From contig DROK01000186.1 of NCBI GenBank assembly GCA_011321895.1, positions 1 to 10,652 on the forward strand: a stretch of 10,652 nucleotides of DNA, in the 5' to 3' direction. How positions within the stretch are numbered: position 1 is the stretch's first letter; every line of letters starts with the position of its first letter. Position numbers and translations under genes: made by a program. Of the stretch, positions 9,856 through 10,652 are shown piece after piece. This DNA is from Thermodesulfatator atlanticus. GTDB lineage: Bacteria; Desulfobacterota; Thermodesulfobacteria; Thermodesulfobacteriales; Thermodesulfatatoraceae. The notes under the pieces were generated by a model. That model saw only the letters and a program-made list of their open reading frames with translations, ran no database searches and was not told where the DNA came from.

Positions 9856-10652
9856 ATGTCAAGACTTACCATGAAGCAGCTTTTGGAAGCCGGGGTCCAT
9901 TTCGGGCACCAGACCCGTCGCTGGAACCCCAAAATGAAACCCTTCATCTTCGGGGAAAGAAACGGCATCCACATCATTGACCTTCAACAGACGGTAAAAC
10001 TCTTTGACGTGGCCTATGATTTCCTCGTAGATACCGTGGCCAACGGAGGAAAGGTCCTTTTTGTGGGGACCAAGCGGCAGGCCCAGGACACCATCAAGGA
10101 AGAGGCGGAACGCTGCGGCATGTTTTACGTCAACCATCGCTGGCTGGGCGGCACGCTTACCAACTTCCGCACCATCCGCCGCAGTATCGAAAAGCTCAAA
10201 AAAATCGAGAGCTGGTTTGAGGACGGCACCATTGAACGTTTCCCCAAAAAAGAACGGCTCAAGCTGGAAAGACTGAGACAGAAACTGGAGCGCAACCTGG
10301 GGGGGATTAAAGAAATGGAAGATCTTCCCCAGGCCATTTATATCGTGGACCCCAAGAAAGAACACATCGCCGTCCTTGAGGCCCGGAAGCTGGGGATCCC
10401 CATCGTGGCCATCGTGGACACCAACTGTGACCCGGATCTCATCGATTACATCATCCCCGGCAATGACGATGCCATCCGCGCCATCAAGCTGTTGACCAGC
10501 AAAATCGCCGACGCCTGTCTGGAAGGGAAGAGCCTCTGGGAGGAAAAACTCCAGGCCGAAACCGACAAGGAGATAGAAGCCGAAATGCTGGAAGCCGCTG
10601 AGGCTTCCTCGGAAGAAGAGGCCGAGAAGCTCGCTGAAGAAATCGTCAGCGA
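9856..10652 (+). CDS. rpsB: 30S ribosomal protein S2 (C-terminal end cut by window edge)
   Basis: S2 is a component of the small ribosomal subunit on the solvent side, where it interacts with S1-type proteins in some bacteria. The first 265 codons are visible and the stop is not reached. Family signatures: [22 protein letters not shown] (4-25), [20 protein letters not shown] (27-46), [29 protein letters not shown], and [27 protein letters not shown] with DTNCDPD at 188-194. The core would end near residue 230; residues 232-265 form a strongly acidic Glu/Ala-rich tail beyond the 241-residue E. coli length. The start is secure: AAGGAGGT, 5 nt, ATG. It is preceded by its own promoter candidate and a structured leader. 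tsf (elongation factor Ts) commonly follows and may lie beyond the right edge (inference). Confidence 0.97.
   Translation, partial: MSRLTMKQLLEAGVHFGHQTRRWNPKMKPFIFGERNGIHIIDLQQTVKLFDVAYDFLVDTVANGGKVLFVGTKRQAQDTIKEEAERCGMFYVNHRWLGGTLTNFRTIRRSIEKLKKIESWFEDGTIERFPKKERLKLERLRQKLERNLGGIKEMEDLPQAIYIVDPKKEHIAVLEARKLGIPIVAIVDTNCDPDLIDYIIPGNDDAIRAIKLLTSKIADACLEGKSLWEEKLQAETDKEIEAEMLEAAEASSEEEAEKLAEEIVS

Overview
The window is about 10.7 kb of gene-dense bacterial chromosome with ordinary housekeeping content. I see no insertion sequence, phage gene, CRISPR array, tRNA or rRNA. The genes use moderately GC-rich codons, and the intergenic gaps are short and AT-rich. Most genes have strong Shine-Dalgarno (SD) sites, and the proteins are rich in Glu, Lys and Arg. 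A DUF465 gene fused to the start of ilvB, and a small winged-helix protein resembling the mostly archaeal DUF2250 family, suggest a thermophilic anaerobe near Thermodesulfobacteria/Desulfobacterota. That placement is inference from protein style, not a database result.

Layout, left to right. (1) 1-1004, minus strand: a two-gene unit of a DUF465/YdcH-like small protein followed by ilvB (acetolactate synthase large subunit, cut by the left edge), with a TTGACA-type promoter upstream. (2) 1149-2021, minus: a solute-binding-protein-like gene with no visible signal peptide, divergent from (3) rmuC (2074-3222, plus). Both of these lack a good SD, and they share a 52-bp spacer with a small perfect palindrome. 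(4) hemB (3270-4241, plus) follows rmuC and meets lon tail to tail, with the two stop codons overlapping. (5) lon (4234-6651, minus) lies downstream of a small winged-helix gene (6718-7023, minus). (6) A 223-bp divergent spacer leads to ppsA (7247-9682, plus), which ends at a perfect 11-bp terminator stem. (7) rpsB (9856 onward, plus, cut by the right edge) has a structured leader.

The genes serve separate core functions. These are branched-chain amino acid synthesis (ilvB), tetrapyrrole synthesis (hemB), gluconeogenic or autotrophic carbon flow from pyruvate to PEP (ppsA), protein quality control (lon), genome maintenance (rmuC) and translation (rpsB). I found no convincing new multi-gene system. 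The observations most worth following are the apparently cytosolic solute-binding-like protein, the nested hairpin in the rpsB leader, the terminator-like hairpin in the ppsA leader, and the hemB/lon overlap that sits inside an inverted repeat.
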